Positions 19,442 through 28,153 of a stretch of 46,301 nucleotides of DNA are shown piece after piece (within the stretch, counting starts at the first letter, position 1; each line of letters starts with the position of its first letter). The stretch covers positions 1 through 46,301 of the forward strand of contig DASXOE010000097.1 of the NCBI GenBank assembly GCA_036494575.1, in the 5' to 3' direction. Below the pieces are notes generated by a model. It was not told where the DNA came from. It worked only from the letters and a program-made list of their open reading frames with translations, and did no database searches. This stretch comes from DASZFV01 sp036494575. GTDB lineage: Bacteria; Myxococcota_A; Polyangia; Fen-1088. A program made the position numbers and the translations under genes.

Positions 19442-20907
19442 TGCTCGACCCGGTAGTTCGGCGCCTCTTTGGTGATGATGACGTCGTGGACGTGCGACTC
19501 GCGCAGGCCCATGGCGGTCGTGCGCAGGAAGCGCGCCTTCGTGCGCAGCTCGTCGATCGTGCGGCAGCCCGTGTAGCCCATGCCCGACTTGAGCCCGCCG
19601 ATGAGCTGGTAGAGCGACTGCGACAGCGAGCCGCGGTACGGCACGCGTCCCTCGATGCCCTCGGGCACGAGCTTGGCGTCGGTCGTGACCTCGCTCTGGA
19701 AGTAGCGGTCCTTGCTGCCGGCGCGCATGGCGCCGATCGAGCCCATGCCCCGGTACATCTTGTAGCTGCGGCCCTGGTAAAGAATGATCTCGCCCGGCGC
19801 CTCGTCGGTGCCCGCGAAGAGGCTCCCGATCATGACGGTGTGCGCGCCCGCCGCGATGGCCTTGGCGACGTCGCCCGAATATTTGATGCCGCCGTCGGCG
19901 ACGACGGTGACGTTCATCCCGCGCAGCGCCTTTGCGCAGTCGGTGATGGCGCGGATCTGCGGCACGCCTACGCCGGCCACGACGCGCGTCGTGCAGATCG
20001 ATCCGGGGCCGATGCCCACCTTGATGGCGTCGGCGCCCGCCTTGGCGAGCGCGAGCGCCGCATCGCCCGTCGCGACGTTGCCCGCGATTATTTGGGCGCG
20101 TGGGAAGTTGCGCCGAACGTCGGCGACGGCCTGGATGACGTTCTTCGAGTGGCCGTGCGCCGTGTCGATGCAGATGACGTCGCACCCGGCCTTCATGAGC
20201 GCGTCGACGCGCTCGTCGCGGTCCGAGCCGGTGCCGACGGCGCCGCCCGTGCGCAGGCGGCCGAGCTCGTCCTTGGCGGCCATCGGGTGGCGCTGGGCCT
20301 TCTCGATGTCCTTGATCGTGACGAGGCCCTTCAGGTAACCGCCGCCGTCGATGACGAGGAGCTTCTCGATGCGGTTCTTGTGCAGGAGCTCCTTGGCCGC
20401 CTCGACCGACGTACCCTCTGCGATCGTGATGAGCTTCTTCGTCATCATCGCGCTCACGGGCTGCTCGAGGTTGCGCTCGAACCGGATGTCGCGGTTCGTG
20501 AGGATGCCCACGGGGCGCCCGTCCGCGGCCACGACGGGCAGGCCCGAGATCTCGTGCCGCTTCATGAGCTCGAGCGCGGCGGCGAGCTTCTGCTCGGGCG
20601 CGACGGTCACCGGATTGACGACGACGCCCGACTCGGCCTTCTTGACCTTCGTGACCTCGAGGACCTGCTCGGGGATCGAGAGGTTCTTGTGGATGATGCC
20701 CACGCCACCCTCGCGCGCCATGCAGATGGCCGTCGCGGCCTCGGTGACCGTATCCATGGCCGAGGACACGATCGGGATCGCGAGCCGGATCTCCGGCGTC
20801 AGCTGCGTGCGGACGTCGACGTCCTTCGGAACGACGTCGCTCTCGGCCGGGACCAGGAGGACGTCATCGAACGTGAGCGCTTCTTCGAGGTGACCGTCCG
20901 GCAGCAT
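19438..20907 (-). CDS. guaB: Inosine-5'-monophosphate dehydrogenase
   Basis: Oxidises IMP to XMP with NAD, the committed step to GMP. 489 residues, typical. Start ALTFDDVLLVPAESDV, a two-CBS regulatory insert about 95-205 (MMTKKLITIAEGTSVEAAKE), catalytic loop GIGPGSICTTRVVAGVG with the active Cys, and the flap with MGSIGAMR and SKDRYFQ. It heads a run of five overlapping or abutting minus-strand genes (guaB, guaA and three exported proteins). No riboswitch is evident in the 66 bases upstream. Confidence 0.98.
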
Positions 20908-20973
20908 CTCGGGAGATTAGCCGACCGGCGTCCGCGGCGGCAAGGGTGCAAGAGCGTCCGATCCCGCCGGCGA

Positions 20974-22026
20974 CTACTTCACGGGCGCGCCGCAGCTGGC
21001 GGCGATGCCGTCTGCCTGCGCGGCCGCTTCTGGCTTGACGCCCGGCAAGGCCTTGAAGCGTTGCAGCTCGGCCCGGGCCGCCTTGCAGTCGCCCTGCGCG
21101 ACGAGCGCCTTGCCGAGCTCGTAGCGCGCGAGCGGGTTGGCGGGATCGAGCTCCACGGCGCCCCGGCACTCGCCGACGGCGCGCGCCGGCTCCTTCTTCT
21201 CGAAGAGGGCGCGGCAAAGGTCGGCCGCGAAGGCCGCGTTCTTCGGCTCGAGCTTGCGCGCGCGCTCGCCTGCCGCGACGGCCTCCGGCACGTGCCCGCG
21301 GCGCAGCTCGACGCGCCCGAGCCGGTTCCAGGCCAGCGCGAAGTCGGGCTTGAGCTTCGTGGCCTTCTCGAGCGCGGCCTGCGCGGGGTCGTAGGCCTTC
21401 TTGTCCGAGAGGATCATGCCGAGGTCGGCCCAGGCCACGGCGTCGCCGGGCGCGAGGCGCGTCGCCTCCTTGAGCGCGCCGAGCGCCCCGTCGACGTCGC
21501 CCGTGCGCCGCAGCGCCGCGCCCAGGTTCAGCCGATAGGCGGCGTCGGCCGGCTTGAGGCGCACGGCCTCGCGGTAGGCCGCGACCGCCTCGGCCTTCCT
21601 GCCGAGCCCATCGCGCGCGACACCCAGGTTGTATTGCGCCTCGGCGTAGTCGGGGCGCGCGCGCACGGCGGCCTCGAGCTCGGCGGCCGCGCGCGCCGCC
21701 TCTCCCCGCGCGAGCAAGAGCGCGCCCAGGTTGTTGTGCGGCTCGGGGAAGTCGGCCTTGCGCGCGACCGCCTGGCGGTACGCCTCGGCGGCGGCGGCGA
21801 GGTCGCCCTTCTTCTCGAGCGCGACGCCGCGCAGGTAGTGCGGCCGCGCGTCCTTGGGGTCGACCTTGCCGGCTGCCTCGAAGGCCGCGATCGCGCCCGC
21901 CGTGTCTCCTTGTCTGAAGAGCCGCTCGCCCTTTTCGAGGAGCGGCGCCGCGCCGGCGGCCGCCGGGTCGGAGCCGCCGGGGCCGGCGAGCAGGCAGAGC
22001 TGCACGATGACGAGAATGGCGCGCAT
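20974..22026 (-). CDS. Exported TPR-repeat protein
   Basis: 350 residues. A short N-terminal hydrophobic signal (MRAILVIVQLCLLAGPGGS) is followed by about eight tandem TPRs filling the protein, with clear consensus such as AEPHNNLGALL-type NLG, YAEAQYNLGVARDGLG and AVAAYREAVRLKPADAAY. A final Cys-containing segment (GDCKAARAELQRFKALPG) closes the array. TPR arrays are protein-binding scaffolds; the partner is unknown. The start lies 9 bases after the glnD stop, so it is probably co-transcribed with glnD. A gap of 66 bases separates it from guaB. Confidence 0.88.
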   Translation of the reverse strand: MRAILVIVQLCLLAGPGGSDPAAAGAAPLLEKGERLFRQGDTAGAIAAFEAAGKVDPKDARPHYLRGVALEKKGDLAAAAEAYRQAVARKADFPEPHNNLGALLLARGEAARAAAELEAAVRARPDYAEAQYNLGVARDGLGRKAEAVAAYREAVRLKPADAAYRLNLGAALRRTGDVDGALGALKEATRLAPGDAVAWADLGMILSDKKAYDPAQAALEKATKLKPDFALAWNRLGRVELRRGHVPEAVAAGERARKLEPKNAAFAADLCRALFEKKEPARAVGECRGAVELDPANPLARYELGKALVAQGDCKAARAELQRFKALPGVKPEAAAQADGIAASCGAPVK

Positions 22027-22035
22027 TGCGCGAGT

Positions 22036-24699
22036 CTACATCTGCGGCAGTGACGCGAGGAGCGCGGCGCGCAGCGCCTCGAGGCGCCCGGCATCCAGGA
22101 TCTTCTCGCCCGTGGCCTTGTCGCGGACGTAGAAGACGTCGATGGCGCGGTTGGCCTCCGTCGCGATCTTCGAGCGGTGGATGTCGAGGCCCTCGGCGGC
22201 CAGCGTGCCCGTGATGGCGTAGAGCACGCCCGCGCGATCCTCCGTGATGATCTCGACGACCGTGAAGTCGCGGCTCACGCCGTTGTCGATCTTGAGCTCA
22301 GTCGGCACGGCGGGCGTCTTCCACGCCACGACCGAATCCCCCTTCGGTCGCGAGGCGACGAGCTCGGTCACCTTCGCCTTGCCCGACAGGACCGCCTCGA
22401 GCTCCTGGCGGACCTTGCGCCAGCGTCCGTCGTCCGTGACCGCCCGGCCGAGCGCGTCGCGCACGCGGAAGATGTCGAGCGCCTCGGCCGGATCCTTGGG
22501 ATCGCCGGGCGCGCGCGAGTAGATCGCGGCGTCGACGACCTCGATGCGGTTCGCGTAGAGCACGCCCGCGACGTCGGCGAGGAGCCCCGGCGTGTCGCGC
22601 GCCGCGAGCACCATCTCGGTGATGCCGAGCCGCTTCTGGTGCACGACCTCGATGACCGAGCTCAGCAGGCGCTCGCGCCGCACGCGGAGCAGATCCATGT
22701 GGGCGGCGATGCGCCGCGCCGTGTTCTCGGCGAAGTAGCGGTCCGGAAAGCCGAGGTACAGCGCCGAGACCGCCGCGCCGTTCGGATCCTCGCCCAGCAT
22801 GCGCGCCGCGCGGCCCTGGCGGCGCTTGACGATCTCGGCCCGCTCGGCCCCGAGCAGGTCGGGGCCGCGGCGCAGATAGATGAGCGTCCGCGAGTAGAGC
22901 TCCCGCAGCAGCGTCTCTTTCCAACCCGTCATGGCGTCGGGCGAGACGGAGGCCAGGTCGCAGAAGGTCAACAGGTAGAGCTGGCGCAGGCTCTCCTCGT
23001 CGCCGCACAGGGTGGCGAAGTCCGCGATCATGCCCAGGTCGTCGAGGTCGCGTCGCTGCGACATCTGGCCCATGACGAGGTGCTGGCGTACGAGAAACTC
23101 GATGAGGCGGATGTCCTCCTCGGGCCGGCCCAGCCGCCGGCAGATCGTCACGGCGAGGCCCGCGCCGATCTCGCTGTGGGGACTGCCATAGGGCTTACCG
23201 ACGTCGTGGAGCAACGTCCCGAGCGTGAGGGCGACGCGGTTCTTCACCTCCTGGAACGTCTCGGTCGGCACCGGGAAATCGTCGGAGTGATCGCCGCGCG
23301 CGAGCGCGTGCAGGCGACCCACGGCGTAGAGGGCGTGCTGGTCGACCGTGTACACGTGATAGATGTCGTGCTGGACGCGGCCCGTGCTCGGCTCCCACTC
23401 GGGCATGAGCGCGGCGAGCAGACCAAGGTCCTGCATCAGCTCGAGACGCGAAGGGTTCGCGCGATCGCGCGCATCACAGAGCAGGTCGACGAAGCGCCGG
23501 CCCGAGTCGGCGTCCTCGCGCAGGGCCTCTGCGCGCGCGGCCGCGAGCTCGCCGATGAGCTCCCGCGTGCGCAGCCCGATGGGCAGGTCGATGTCGATGG
23601 CGAGCGAGAAGACGCGGATCATCTCCGACGGCTGCCGCTCGAAGACGACCTCGTCGACGACCTCGAGGGCGCCCTCGCGCACGACGAAGCTGGGATCGGG
23701 CGCCGCGTCCGGCCGGATGAAGACCGGCCCCGTGTTGCGCCTCTTGTCGGGCGTGGCGGTCGCGCGCTGCAAGAGCCGCTCGGTCTCGTTCCGGATGAGC
23801 TTGGCGTGCGCGTGGTACTGGTGCATGAGCGCCTCGACGGCCGGGTGCACGGCCGGACGGATGACGCCGCCGCGGTCGCGCGCCTCGGGACAAAGCACGG
23901 GCGCGATGGCCTCTTGGAGGGCGAAGCGCAGGTGATCCTGCCTCCGCCCCGCGGCGGCGTGCATTGCGATGCGCACGCGCAGGAGCCACTCCGTCGCGGC
24001 CGTGAACGCCGCCGCCAGGCGCCCCGTCATGACGCCCTTCTGCTGCAGCGCGCGCGGGTCGCTCGTCCCGAAGCGCGCCATGGCCGCCCACCGTCCGACG
24101 CAGAGATCGCGCATGCCGCCGGGCCCATTCTTGAGGTCGGGCTCGAGCAGGAAGATCGTGTCGCCGAAGCGGCTGTGACGCGCGCGCTGCTCGGCGCGCA
24201 GGCGGGCCACGAAGTCGTCGGCGGCCGTCGCCGCGATGCGGGCCGTGAACTGCTCGAGGAAGCGCCCCGCGAGGCCCGCGTCCCCCACGAGGAAGCGCGC
24301 GTCGAGCAGCGCGGTGGCGGCCGCCAGGTCCGTCGCGGGCAGCGCCAGCGCCTGCTCGAACGAACGCACGGCGTGCCCCGCATCGACCTTGGCGTCCCAA
24401 AGCGGGTAGAGGATGGCCTCGGCGAGCGTCTGAACGTCGGCGCCCGGCCGCTCGGCGCACAGCACCAGCAGGTCGAGGTCCGAATAGGGCGCCAGCTCGG
24501 AGCGGCCGAAGCCGCCCGTCGCGAGGATGGCGACGGGCCTGGGGCATTTCGCCACCTCGGGGCCCGCGGCCTCCGAGACCAGGACGTCGACGTCCCGGGA
24601 CAGCTCGCGGGCGACCTCGATGCCATTTCCGCCCTGCCGCACGGCCGCCGCCGCCTTCTCGCGAGCGCTCGCGAACCGCTGCGCTATCGACTCGGTCAT
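22036..24699 (-). CDS. glnD: [Protein-PII] uridylyltransferase / uridylyl-removing enzyme
   Basis: Senses glutamine and adds or removes UMP on PII proteins to control nitrogen assimilation. 887 residues, family-typical. Nucleotidyltransferase domain with GGFGRSELAPYSDLDLL (62-78; metal ligands Asp74 and Asp76), an all-helical PII-UTase middle region, an HD phosphohydrolase domain near residue 500 with LLHDVGKPYG, and two C-terminal ACT domains (MVLAARDTPGLLADVAGVLY and VVEIITEDRAGVLYAITGTL) that bind glutamine. No PII or glutamine synthetase gene lies in the window. Divergent from the acidic protein gene, sharing a 65-bp control region. Confidence 0.97.
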   Translation of the reverse strand: MTESIAQRFASAREKAAAAVRQGGNGIEVARELSRDVDVLVSEAAGPEVAKCPRPVAILATGGFGRSELAPYSDLDLLVLCAERPGADVQTLAEAILYPLWDAKVDAGHAVRSFEQALALPATDLAAATALLDARFLVGDAGLAGRFLEQFTARIAATAADDFVARLRAEQRARHSRFGDTIFLLEPDLKNGPGGMRDLCVGRWAAMARFGTSDPRALQQKGVMTGRLAAAFTAATEWLLRVRIAMHAAAGRRQDHLRFALQEAIAPVLCPEARDRGGVIRPAVHPAVEALMHQYHAHAKLIRNETERLLQRATATPDKRRNTGPVFIRPDAAPDPSFVVREGALEVVDEVVFERQPSEMIRVFSLAIDIDLPIGLRTRELIGELAAARAEALREDADSGRRFVDLLCDARDRANPSRLELMQDLGLLAALMPEWEPSTGRVQHDIYHVYTVDQHALYAVGRLHALARGDHSDDFPVPTETFQEVKNRVALTLGTLLHDVGKPYGSPHSEIGAGLAVTICRRLGRPEEDIRLIEFLVRQHLVMGQMSQRRDLDDLGMIADFATLCGDEESLRQLYLLTFCDLASVSPDAMTGWKETLLRELYSRTLIYLRRGPDLLGAERAEIVKRRQGRAARMLGEDPNGAAVSALYLGFPDRYFAENTARRIAAHMDLLRVRRERLLSSVIEVVHQKRLGITEMVLAARDTPGLLADVAGVLYANRIEVVDAAIYSRAPGDPKDPAEALDIFRVRDALGRAVTDDGRWRKVRQELEAVLSGKAKVTELVASRPKGDSVVAWKTPAVPTELKIDNGVSRDFTVVEIITEDRAGVLYAITGTLAAEGLDIHRSKIATEANRAIDVFYVRDKATGEKILDAGRLEALRAALLASLPQM

Positions 24700-24764
24700 C
24701 TGCGCGTCACTCTACCAGCGTCCGCGGATTGACGGCGATGTCCCGGTACGGCACGGTAAGGGCC

Positions 24765-25244
24765 ATGGCCGAGATCGAGCTCGCTCCGCTTTCCCACCGC
24801 CTCGACGACGAGGAGATGAAAACCTTGTCGAAGCTCCTCGAGGACGTCGGCGCCCCGGCCATCGGCCGCACGGACGAGCACGTCTCGCACACGATCGCGG
24901 CTCGCCTTTCGGAGGAGGCCCTCACCGAGTTCCTCGACCGCCTCGACGCTCACGACCTGGGCGCCGAGATCTACCTGCCCATCGAATTCGAGGGCCGCGT
25001 CACCATCGGCGAGTACCGCGTCGCCTCGACCCAGGCCCTCCTCGACATCCTCGAGGAGATGCGCGAGGAGCTCGACGTCGACGCCGAGGAAGAGGCGGAG
25101 GACGAAGAAGAAGAGGAAGACGAGGACGAAGAGGAGGACGAAGGCACCGTCATCGAGGCCCAGCTCCGTCACATCTGGCACCTCGTGTCCGACGGCGCCG
25201 TGGAGTCCATCGAGAAGGGACTCCCGCTTCATTTGCAGACCTGA
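24765..25244 (+). CDS. Acidic protein of unknown function
   Basis: 159 residues from the ATG at 24765 (MAEIELAPLSHRLDDEEM); upstream in-frame TTG (24729) and ATG (24738) would add a short non-conserved-looking tail. Residues about 1-100 look globular, with alternating helix and strand (LTEFLDRLDAHDLGAEIYLP, GEYRVASTQALLDILEEM). Residues about 105-130 are almost only Glu/Asp, encoded by a GA-rich tract at 25075-25145. A last amphipathic segment follows (EAQLRHIWHLVSDGAVESI). No signal peptide or membrane segment. I do not recognise the family. A hairpin lies just after the stop. Confidence 0.7.
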   Translation: MAEIELAPLSHRLDDEEMKTLSKLLEDVGAPAIGRTDEHVSHTIAARLSEEALTEFLDRLDAHDLGAEIYLPIEFEGRVTIGEYRVASTQALLDILEEMREELDVDAEEEAEDEEEEEDEDEEEDEGTVIEAQLRHIWHLVSDGAVESIEKGLPLHLQT

Positions 25245-25252
25245 TCGGGCCT

Positions 25253-25270
25253 CGCCGCTTCGGGGCGGCG
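25253..25270 (+). terminator. GC-rich hairpin after the acidic protein gene
   Basis: CGCCGC (25253-25258) / GCGGCG (25265-25270) with loop TTCGGG starts 8 bases after the stop at 25244. No U-tract follows, so it is either a non-canonical terminator or the first part of the adjoining repeat block. Confidence 0.45.
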
Positions 25271-25796
25271 CTCGCTCGCCCTGCGGGCTCGCATCGAGCC
25301 GCCGAGGCCTCCGCCCGGGGGCGGCGCTCGCTCGCCCTGCGGGCTCGCATCGAGCCGCCGGGTGTCCCGAGCAGCCGCGGATCCACCCTCGCGACAAGCT
25401 CGACGCCGTGGGCCGCGGCTCGCCCTCGCCGCCCGGTGGCATCCGTCACCATCTTCGGGCAGAGCACTCCGACGGGAGGAGGCCTTGCTTCGATTCAAGG
25501 CCGGACGGATGCCACGCGTCGGCGAGGGCTCTGGCCACAGACCGTGCGCAAGGCGAGGCCTCCTCCCGTCGGAGTGCGAGCCGCGGCCCACGGCGTCGAG
25601 CTTGTCGCGACGCTCGATCCGCGGCTGCTCGGGACGCCTTGAGGCTCGATGCGAGCCCGTAGGGCGAGCGAGCGTCGCACCCCGGAGGCTCGATGCGAGC
25701 CCGTAGGGCGAGCGAGTGTCGCACCCCGGAGGGGCGAGCGAGCGTCGCACCCCGGATGCCCGATGCGAGCCCGTAGGGCGAGCGAGCGTCGCACCC
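25262..25796. repeat. Cluster of dispersed GC-rich repeats in both orientations
   Basis: This 553-bp gap between genes holds no credible CDS. Two copies of a 43-base unit (25262-25304 and 25318-25360, core CGCTCGCTCGCCCTGCGGGC then TCGCATCGAGCC) are followed after the central inverted repeat by three copies in opposite orientation (starting about 25643, 25688 and 25759), plus a truncated one at about 25731 that keeps only GGGGCGAGCGAGCGTCGCACC. The last copy ends 1-2 bases before the gshB stop codon. The arrangement suggests repeated insertion of a small non-autonomous element. Confidence 0.9.
25323..25674. repeat. Very large nested inverted repeat
   Basis: Left segments 25323-25356, 25364-25383, 25389-25423 and 25465-25484 are complementary, in order, to right segments 25674-25643 (one mismatch), 25635-25616, 25610-25576 and 25576-25557. 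Three of the four pairs are perfect (20, 35 and 20 bp). A 41-base left-arm insert (25424-25464) is itself partly complementary to the loop: GTGGCATCCGT 25436-25446 with ACGGATGCCAC 25505-25515. Transcribed RNA or extruded DNA would form a cruciform-like structure over about 350 bases. Confidence 0.9.
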
Positions 25797-25797
25797 G

Positions 25798-26841
25798 CTA
25801 GGTCCGCATGAAGACGTGCGACGGTATCCCGTCGCGGTACACAGCACGCAGCTCGACCTTGCGCTCGAGGTCGCGGATGACGGCGGTCCCGACGTCGACG
25901 TCGTAGAGCTCGTTGATGTTGTGGATGCCCCCGGGGGCATAGACGTTGATCTCGAGGATCTTGTCGCCCACGAGGTCGACCCCCACGAGGTAGAGGCCGT
26001 CGGCCGTGAGGCGCGGGCGCAGCAGGTCGCAGATGCGCTGCTCGGTCTCGGAGAAGTCGGCGCGCCGGCGCGCGCCGCCCACGTGCATGTTGTTGCGGAT
26101 GTCGTCCCGCGGGCGCATGCGCTTGTACGCCGCGACCGTGTCGCCCACGCGCAGGGGCGCGCCGCCCAGCAGCAGCACGCGCTTGTCACCCTTGGCGACC
26201 GCGGGTAGGAACTCCTGCACGATGACGTAGCCGTCGCGCCGGACGGTCGAGATCATCTGCGGCAGGTTGGCCGCCTGCCCCCGCGCGACGTAGAAGACGT
26301 TCTGCCCGCCAAAGCCGGCAAGGGGCTTGATGATGGCGGGCCCGTCGAGCTCGCGCAGGAACGCGCGCACGCGATCGATCGACCGCGTGACGAGCGTGCG
26401 CGGCCGCAGCTCCGCCGGAAACCCCGCGAGGTACATCTTCGAGCCCGCGCGCGACAGCCCGTCCGGGTCGTTGACGACGAGCACGCCTTGCGACCTGAGC
26501 CGGCGCCCGAAGTCGAGCGCCGGATTGAAGGGATCGCCGTCGCTCGCTCCGGCGTTCGGGTTGTTGCGCAGGAAGACGACGTCGAAGTCGGCCAGGCGTG
26601 CGTCCTCGTGCGACGCGGACGAGGACGTCAGCGCGCGCGCGTACGCCGCCGCATCGCGCAGGCGCCCGGGCTTGGGGCGGACGACGTCGGCGATGATCTC
26701 CGGGCCCTCGCCCTGGGAAAAAGCGTCGACCGAGGCGAACGCGACGTCATGACCGCGCCGGTGTCCCGCGAACGCCAGGCACAGCGTCGTATACGTCGCC
26801 TTCTGGGTCCTGACGTTGTTGACGACGAAACAGACGCGCAT
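25798..26841 (-). CDS. gshB: Glutathione synthase-like ATP-grasp ligase
   Basis: 347 residues. Start MRVCFVVNNVRTQKATYTTL and the block FLRNNPN at about 92-98 match the GshB N-terminal domain. The ATP-grasp part has AIIKPLAGFGGQNVFYV, the loop YVIVQEFLPAVAKGDKRVLLL, and NNMHVGGARR. The metal/ATP region LVGVDLVGDKILEINVYAPGG has the Asp and Glu-x-Asn ligands. The enzyme would join gamma-glutamylcysteine and glycine using ATP. No gshA is in the window, so a related peptide ligase is the alternative. The 3' end abuts the repeat cluster. Confidence 0.9.
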   Translation of the reverse strand: MRVCFVVNNVRTQKATYTTLCLAFAGHRRGHDVAFASVDAFSQGEGPEIIADVVRPKPGRLRDAAAYARALTSSSASHEDARLADFDVVFLRNNPNAGASDGDPFNPALDFGRRLRSQGVLVVNDPDGLSRAGSKMYLAGFPAELRPRTLVTRSIDRVRAFLRELDGPAIIKPLAGFGGQNVFYVARGQAANLPQMISTVRRDGYVIVQEFLPAVAKGDKRVLLLGGAPLRVGDTVAAYKRMRPRDDIRNNMHVGGARRRADFSETEQRICDLLRPRLTADGLYLVGVDLVGDKILEINVYAPGGIHNINELYDVDVGTAVIRDLERKVELRAVYRDGIPSHVFMRT

Positions 26842-26960
26842 CCCGGTCCGACCCGGTCCAGGGACGACGGTCGAAAGTCACCATCCGGCCCGGAACGACA
26901 TGTAGTATAGCTGGGTCTTTTGGCCCATATTGGCTAAAATCCGGGCTGGTCGATCGACAA

Positions 26961-28139
26961 ATGGCGGGGAAAACCCTTTCAGGCATAGGCGAGGACGAAT
27001 CCGGCAAGCACGAGCTTGCGCTGGACGAGTCCGGCCCCAGTTGGCGTCAGGAGAAGACGCCAGCCACGCGGAGCACCGACCGCATGCCCCTGTCGACGAT
27101 CATCGGCGGGCCAGTGCCACAAACGCCCGCGGTCGACAAAGACGTAAGTGAGGACAAGGTCGCCGAGGGCCTCAAGAAGCTGCGCTCGCTCGATGAGCCG
27201 CTCGGAAGCATCTCGGCCTTGCCGACTTCGGGGTCCTCGATGCCCACCCTCAAGGAGGGCATCCCCGCGATCGGCGCCGCGTCGACGCCCTTCAAGCTCC
27301 CGCCGGCAACGGCCGAGCTCATTCGATCGCGCGGCACGGCCCACGGACACGCGCTGAGCGCGGCCGCCGGTCAAGGCAACCTGCCCATCTCGGTCGACGA
27401 TCGCATGAAGGGGACGCTGCTCGGTCACAGCCTGCACCTGCCTGACCTGCCCGAGACGACCGACGAAAATCGACGGGCCGAGGTCCTCGCGATAGCGCGG
27501 CCGCCGGCCTCGGACGCGATCGTCCTCGAGTCTGGCGCCGGTTTCTCGCACGGCGACGCGCAGTTCTTCGACAGCGATCCCACGATCAACCCCGAGTACG
27601 AGCCCGAAAACCCCCGCGGCAAGCTCATGGCGCGCGGCGCGATCTTCCTCGCCGTCGTGTCGGTCTTCGTGGTCGCGGCCATCGCCTGGGTGCGCGTGCG
27701 CAAGCCGGAGAACCCTTCGATGGAAGTGCGCGCCACGCCGCCTTCTGCTGCGGGCACCGCACCGAGCGGCCTGGACAACCCGGCCGCATCCGCCGGAACC
27801 GCGCCCGCCAACGCGGCCGCGGCGCCTGCCGAGGTCTCACAGCCCGCGGCCGCCTCGGCCGCTCCCACCCCTGTGGGCACCGTCGCCCCGACGCCACCCG
27901 CCGAGGCGCCGACGCCACCCGCGGAGGCCGCGCCAGAGGCCGCCCCGGCGCCCGTGCCGCCGGTTCGGGCGCACGTGAGGCATCACGAGGCGGCCGCGGT
28001 CACGGCTCCGGTGACCAAGCCGACAGCGCCCCCGACGGCGCGGCCCGTCGGACCCGTTCACGAAAACAAGCCCGTCGTTCCTGGCAAGCGAGGCAAGGCC
28101 GTAGACGATCCCGACGGCACCTTGCCCCTGTCCGAATAG
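26961..28139 (+). CDS. Single-pass membrane protein with disordered Pro/Ala-rich tail
   Basis: 392 residues, family not recognised. The N-terminal 220 residues are hydrophilic and low in predicted structure, with short motifs such as KGTLLGHSLHLPDLPE (150-165) and acidic FFDSDPTINPEYEPENP. One transmembrane helix lies at about 226-243 (GAIFLAVVSVFVVAAIAW) followed by basic RVRK. Residues 250-392 are Ala/Pro/Thr-rich and probably disordered, ending in a Lys/Asp tail. By the positive-inside rule the basic RVRK side could be cytoplasmic, but topology is not clear. Found 14 bases before pcnB, so co-transcription is likely. Confidence 0.7.
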   Translation: MAGKTLSGIGEDESGKHELALDESGPSWRQEKTPATRSTDRMPLSTIIGGPVPQTPAVDKDVSEDKVAEGLKKLRSLDEPLGSISALPTSGSSMPTLKEGIPAIGAASTPFKLPPATAELIRSRGTAHGHALSAAAGQGNLPISVDDRMKGTLLGHSLHLPDLPETTDENRRAEVLAIARPPASDAIVLESGAGFSHGDAQFFDSDPTINPEYEPENPRGKLMARGAIFLAVVSVFVVAAIAWVRVRKPENPSMEVRATPPSAAGTAPSGLDNPAASAGTAPANAAAAPAEVSQPAAASAAPTPVGTVAPTPPAEAPTPPAEAAPEAAPAPVPPVRAHVRHHEAAAVTAPVTKPTAPPTARPVGPVHENKPVVPGKRGKAVDDPDGTLPLSE

Positions 28140-28153
28140 AGAGAGAGCCCATC

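Noticed and set aside
22177..24732. 851-codon plus-strand frame opposite glnD
   Set aside because: glnD is unmistakable on the minus strand and fills the region; the antisense product is low-complexity, Arg/Asp/Val/Ala-rich.
25262..25796. CRISPR array or coding region in the repeat block
   Set aside because: Repeats occur in both orientations with irregular spacing; frames through the block are made only of repeat translation.
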